64,000 bases of DNA from [Clostridium] leptum DSM 753 (GTDB taxonomy: Bacteria > Bacillota > Clostridia > Oscillospirales > Acutalibacteraceae), in assembly GCA_000154345.1 (NCBI GenBank), contig DS480345.1, positions 62,001 to 126,000 of the forward strand, read 5' to 3'. Shown one piece after another: positions 61,710 to 64,000 of the stretch; position 1 is the stretch's first letter, and each line of letters begins with the position of its first letter. The translations under genes and the position numbers were made by a program. The notes below the pieces were generated by a model, which was given only the letters and a program-made list of their open reading frames with translations, searched no databases and was not told where the DNA came from.

Positions 61710-63272
61710 ATGTACAGCGTAGCTATTGCAGACGATGAGGTCTGTATTCGGGAAGGACTTCGAGACCTGGTGGAATGGCATAAGCTAGGATTTTCGCTGG
61801 TAGGCGCTTTTGAGGACGGTGATGAATTAATATCGTTATTGGAGCGTCAACCACCGGACCTTCTCGTCACCGATATCCGTATGAACCGTTGTTCTGGATT
61901 GGAAGTCGCCAAATACATACAAGAGCATAATCTGCGGACAAGAGTAATCCTGATTAGCGGCTACAAGGAGGCCGACTTGGCCATGTCGGCTATCCGCTAC
62001 GGCGTGAAAAATTATGTCTTAAAGCCCGTTGATCTGGACGAACTCACTGAATGTATTCAAAACGTCCGCACAGAATTGGATACCGAACAGGCCGCCTATC
62101 TTAAGCAGGAAAAATTAACCCAGACATGCAGCAAAATCGAAGACCTGCTCAACCTTTTTTTCGAAGAAATGATGCGCGGCTCACTGCAAAACCAGCGGCT
62201 GGTCCGGCGCATGTTCCATCTGATTTATCCCAATCTTTCTTTTGATCAGAACGCCTGCTTTTCCCTGACGCTGCATATCCGACAAAACAATCATTTTGTA
62301 CGCAATCAGTGGGCGCATGGCCGCGGTGAGCTTTCCCAATACATCAACAGCTTTGCTTCCTCTTCTTCATACCGCATTGAAATAAGGATTATTTCTGATC
62401 AGGATGACCGTCTTTTAGCATTCGGGCTGCTTCGGGTGCAGGTCAGCGGTTCCGCCCGCTCGGTGATTGAAAAAGATATCGCGGCGCTTTGCGACGGACT
62501 TCGCACTACTTTCGGCGTACAAATCAATCTGGAAGGGCTGGAGGTCTTTTCAAGCATCCCGGCAATGCTAAGCAGCCTATCCGATGCTGGTCCGGTATCT
62601 CTGCCCTGCGCCTTGGAACGGCTGGGGCTCCGGCAGAAGCAGTTTTACAGCGCTTTGCTGGAACCGGGAAAAGAACCTCAGGCCATTCAGGCAGCCGAAT
62701 GCTTTGCTTCTTATTTTGAAGAGTTAGAGCCGGCTCTCGCAAAAGATGCGGCGAAAAACTTCCTCTACCCCTTATCCATCCAGCTAAAAGAAGAAGGGAT
62801 TCCTCCCTTGGCCGCCTTGACGCTGGATGAAGCGTTTCTGGAGCTGGATCGAGCAGAGGATTCCGCCGCGCTGCGCGACGTTTTATTAAAAACAACCCGC
62901 AGTCTTTCCGCAGTGCTGCACGGTACAAGCAGCGATTTTGTGGAACGGACCAAGGAGTATATCTTCGAGCACATCGGACAGGATCTTTCCTTAGAAGATA
63001 TTGCCGAGCATTTTTACTTAAGCCCGTCGCATTTCAGCCGCACCTTCAAAGCGCAAGCCGGCGAGACGCTGATTCGATTTATCAGCCGTTGCAAGATGGA
63101 ATATGCCGCCCAGCTGCTTTCCAACACCAATCTGAAAATTTATGATGTTTGCGAACAGGTCGGCTATAAAAGCCTTCGGCATTTCAATAAATTGTTCAAA
63201 GCATACACTGGCATGCAGCCCTCCGGTTACCGCCAGAGAATGCACATGGGAGGAGCGGGAAATGACCAGTAG
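61710..63272 (+). CDS. YesN-type response regulator with AraC DNA-binding domain (plus strand)
   Basis: A 520-residue regulator from the ATG at 61710, preceded by AAAAGGAGGGGG. The receiver domain has D8/D9, phospho-acceptor D55 (LVTDIRMN) and VLKPVDLDEL near 105. The C-terminal AraC domain contains LEDIAEHFYLSPSHFSRTFK and VGYKSLRHFNKLFKAYTGMQPSGYR. The stop overlaps the following kinase gene by 11 bases. Order here is regulator then kinase, the reverse of the other pairs. Its target genes probably lie beyond the right edge. Confidence 0.93.
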   Translation: MYSVAIADDEVCIREGLRDLVEWHKLGFSLVGAFEDGDELISLLERQPPDLLVTDIRMNRCSGLEVAKYIQEHNLRTRVILISGYKEADLAMSAIRYGVKNYVLKPVDLDELTECIQNVRTELDTEQAAYLKQEKLTQTCSKIEDLLNLFFEEMMRGSLQNQRLVRRMFHLIYPNLSFDQNACFSLTLHIRQNNHFVRNQWAHGRGELSQYINSFASSSSYRIEIRIISDQDDRLLAFGLLRVQVSGSARSVIEKDIAALCDGLRTTFGVQINLEGLEVFSSIPAMLSSLSDAGPVSLPCALERLGLRQKQFYSALLEPGKEPQAIQAAECFASYFEELEPALAKDAAKNFLYPLSIQLKEEGIPPLAALTLDEAFLELDRAEDSAALRDVLLKTTRSLSAVLHGTSSDFVERTKEYIFEHIGQDLSLEDIAEHFYLSPSHFSRTFKAQAGETLIRFISRCKMEYAAQLLSNTNLKIYDVCEQVGYKSLRHFNKLFKAYTGMQPSGYRQRMHMGGAGNDQ

Positions 63273-64000
63273 GCCAAACGTCCGGCGCATACGAAACTAT
63301 TCATTTGGAAGGGTTTTCTTCCGTAACTTACGCATGCTTATCAGCCTTGCGATTATCCCCTTGTTTTTGGTGGTTATTTTAGCTACCAACTTTCAGCATA
63401 CTGCAGTGGAAAAAGAAGTTCTCCTTTATAATTCCCGTACGGGTTCATTACTGCAAAATTCAATTAATCAGCTGATCGACAGCTGCTTAAAGCAGGCAAA
63501 TTTTCTTCTTACTGAAAATAACATTAACCTGTTTCTTATCACTCAAAAAGACGGCTATACCTTTTACCACAACGATGTGATTTATAAGCTTATGCGGGAT
63601 CAGATGCAGGCTAACAGCAACCTGCAAAGTATTTACATTTATTCGGACATCAACGGAAAATTTGTCTCGAATTACGGTGAAACCTCATTAAGCGGCTTTT
63701 TTGACACCGGGTGGCTGAATTACTACCGTGATTATAAAGGGGGCAACAGTTTTTTCTATGTTTTCCGCGACGGCACCAACAGCTATTTGCAGCCAGTCCG
63801 CTTGCTAAGCCTTTATAAAATATTGGAGCATGGCAGCGGACGGCTTGGTGTTGTGGTGTATAATATTAACTTTACTGAGTTTTCACGGGAGCTTTCTCAG
63901 TATCACGGGGATTATGACGCCGGCCTGTGCCTGTGTACGGAGGATGGCACGGTTGTAGAAAATATTTGGGGAGATACCGCCGGCCAGTGCTTGGCTCTTG
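63262..64000 (+). CDS. YesM-type sensor histidine kinase, N-terminal part (cut by window edge)
   Basis: The ATG at 63262 follows GGAGGAGCGGGAA and overlaps the response-regulator gene. About 246 residues are visible: a basic start (MTSRPNVRRIRNYS), a membrane segment near 28-44 (LISLAIIPLFLVVILA), then a Cache-like extracellular region with segments such as IYIYSDINGKFVSNYG near 123. The HAMP, histidine-kinase and HATPase domains would lie outside. The call rests on the topology and on coupling to a YesN-type gene. Confidence 0.8.
   Translation, partial: MTSRPNVRRIRNYSFGRVFFRNLRMLISLAIIPLFLVVILATNFQHTAVEKEVLLYNSRTGSLLQNSINQLIDSCLKQANFLLTENNINLFLITQKDGYTFYHNDVIYKLMRDQMQANSNLQSIYIYSDINGKFVSNYGETSLSGFFDTGWLNYYRDYKGGNSFFYVFRDGTNSYLQPVRLLSLYKILEHGSGRLGVVVYNINFTEFSRELSQYHGDYDAGLCLCTEDGTVVENIWGDTAGQCLAL

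Noticed and set aside
1..64000. CRISPR arrays, tRNA or rRNA genes, insertion sequences, phage genes
   Set aside because: I looked for spaced short repeats, tRNA-like cloverleafs, terminal inverted repeats with transposase frames and phage structural genes and found none that I can support.

Overview
This window looks like a chromosomal accessory region of an anaerobic, gut-type Clostridia bacterium (Lachnospirales or Oscillospirales; the genus cannot be fixed from sequence alone). Supporting signs are Gram-positive lipoprotein-type solute-binding proteins, YesM/YesN-type two-component pairs with AraC-type response regulators, strong GGAGG ribosome binding sites, FIVAR repeats on a surface protein, an oxygen-independent sulfatase-maturating radical SAM enzyme and moderate G+C. 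I see no tRNA, rRNA, CRISPR array, transposase or phage gene. Almost everything is on the minus strand and concerns carbohydrate uptake and breakdown.

Layout, left to right, with minus-strand operons read right to left. (A) 1-11852: a YesM/YesN sensor pair (10010-11785, 8487-10013) precedes an operon of binding protein, two permeases, a cytoplasmic FGly-type sulfatase, its anSME activator, a TauE/SafE-type anion exporter and a GHL6-like glycosidase cut by the window edge. (B) 12455-22964: a ten-gene operon of DMT transporter, two SIS proteins, two ROK kinases, an ABC importer, a NagB-like protein with an altered active site and a PfkB kinase. Its core resembles the B. subtilis frlBONMD order for glycated amino acids. 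It diverges from HxlR and RpiR regulators at 23313-24608. (C) 24907-40935: two operons whose promoters share the same direct-repeat activator box. One is GH95-GH127-GH43; the other is binding protein-permease-permease-kinase-GH2-response regulator. Together they look like a plant cell-wall side-chain system (L-arabinofuranose, L-fucose or L-galactose, beta-linked galactose). (D) 41010-61347: a YesM/YesN pair, an ABC importer, a GH172 (DUF2961) enzyme, a 2224-residue multidomain surface protein with a repeated module I do not recognise, then beta-phosphoglucomutase, a GH35-like enzyme and a GH65 phosphorylase. (E) 61710-64000: a fourth response regulator and sensor kinase, plus strand, cut by the window end.

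Common logic: each ABC set encodes a lipoprotein and two permeases but no ATPase, so a shared ATPase elsewhere (MsmX/MsiK type) is implied. All complete glycosidases and the sulfatase lack signal peptides, so oligosaccharides are probably imported and then cut, desulfated or phosphorolysed in the cytoplasm. The giant surface protein is the only clearly extracellular non-transport protein. Three of the four importer operons carry a hairpin between the binding protein and the permease genes, which probably sets protein ratios. Regulation seems to combine cell-surface sensing (YesM/YesN), sugar-phosphate sensing (RpiR) and local operators.
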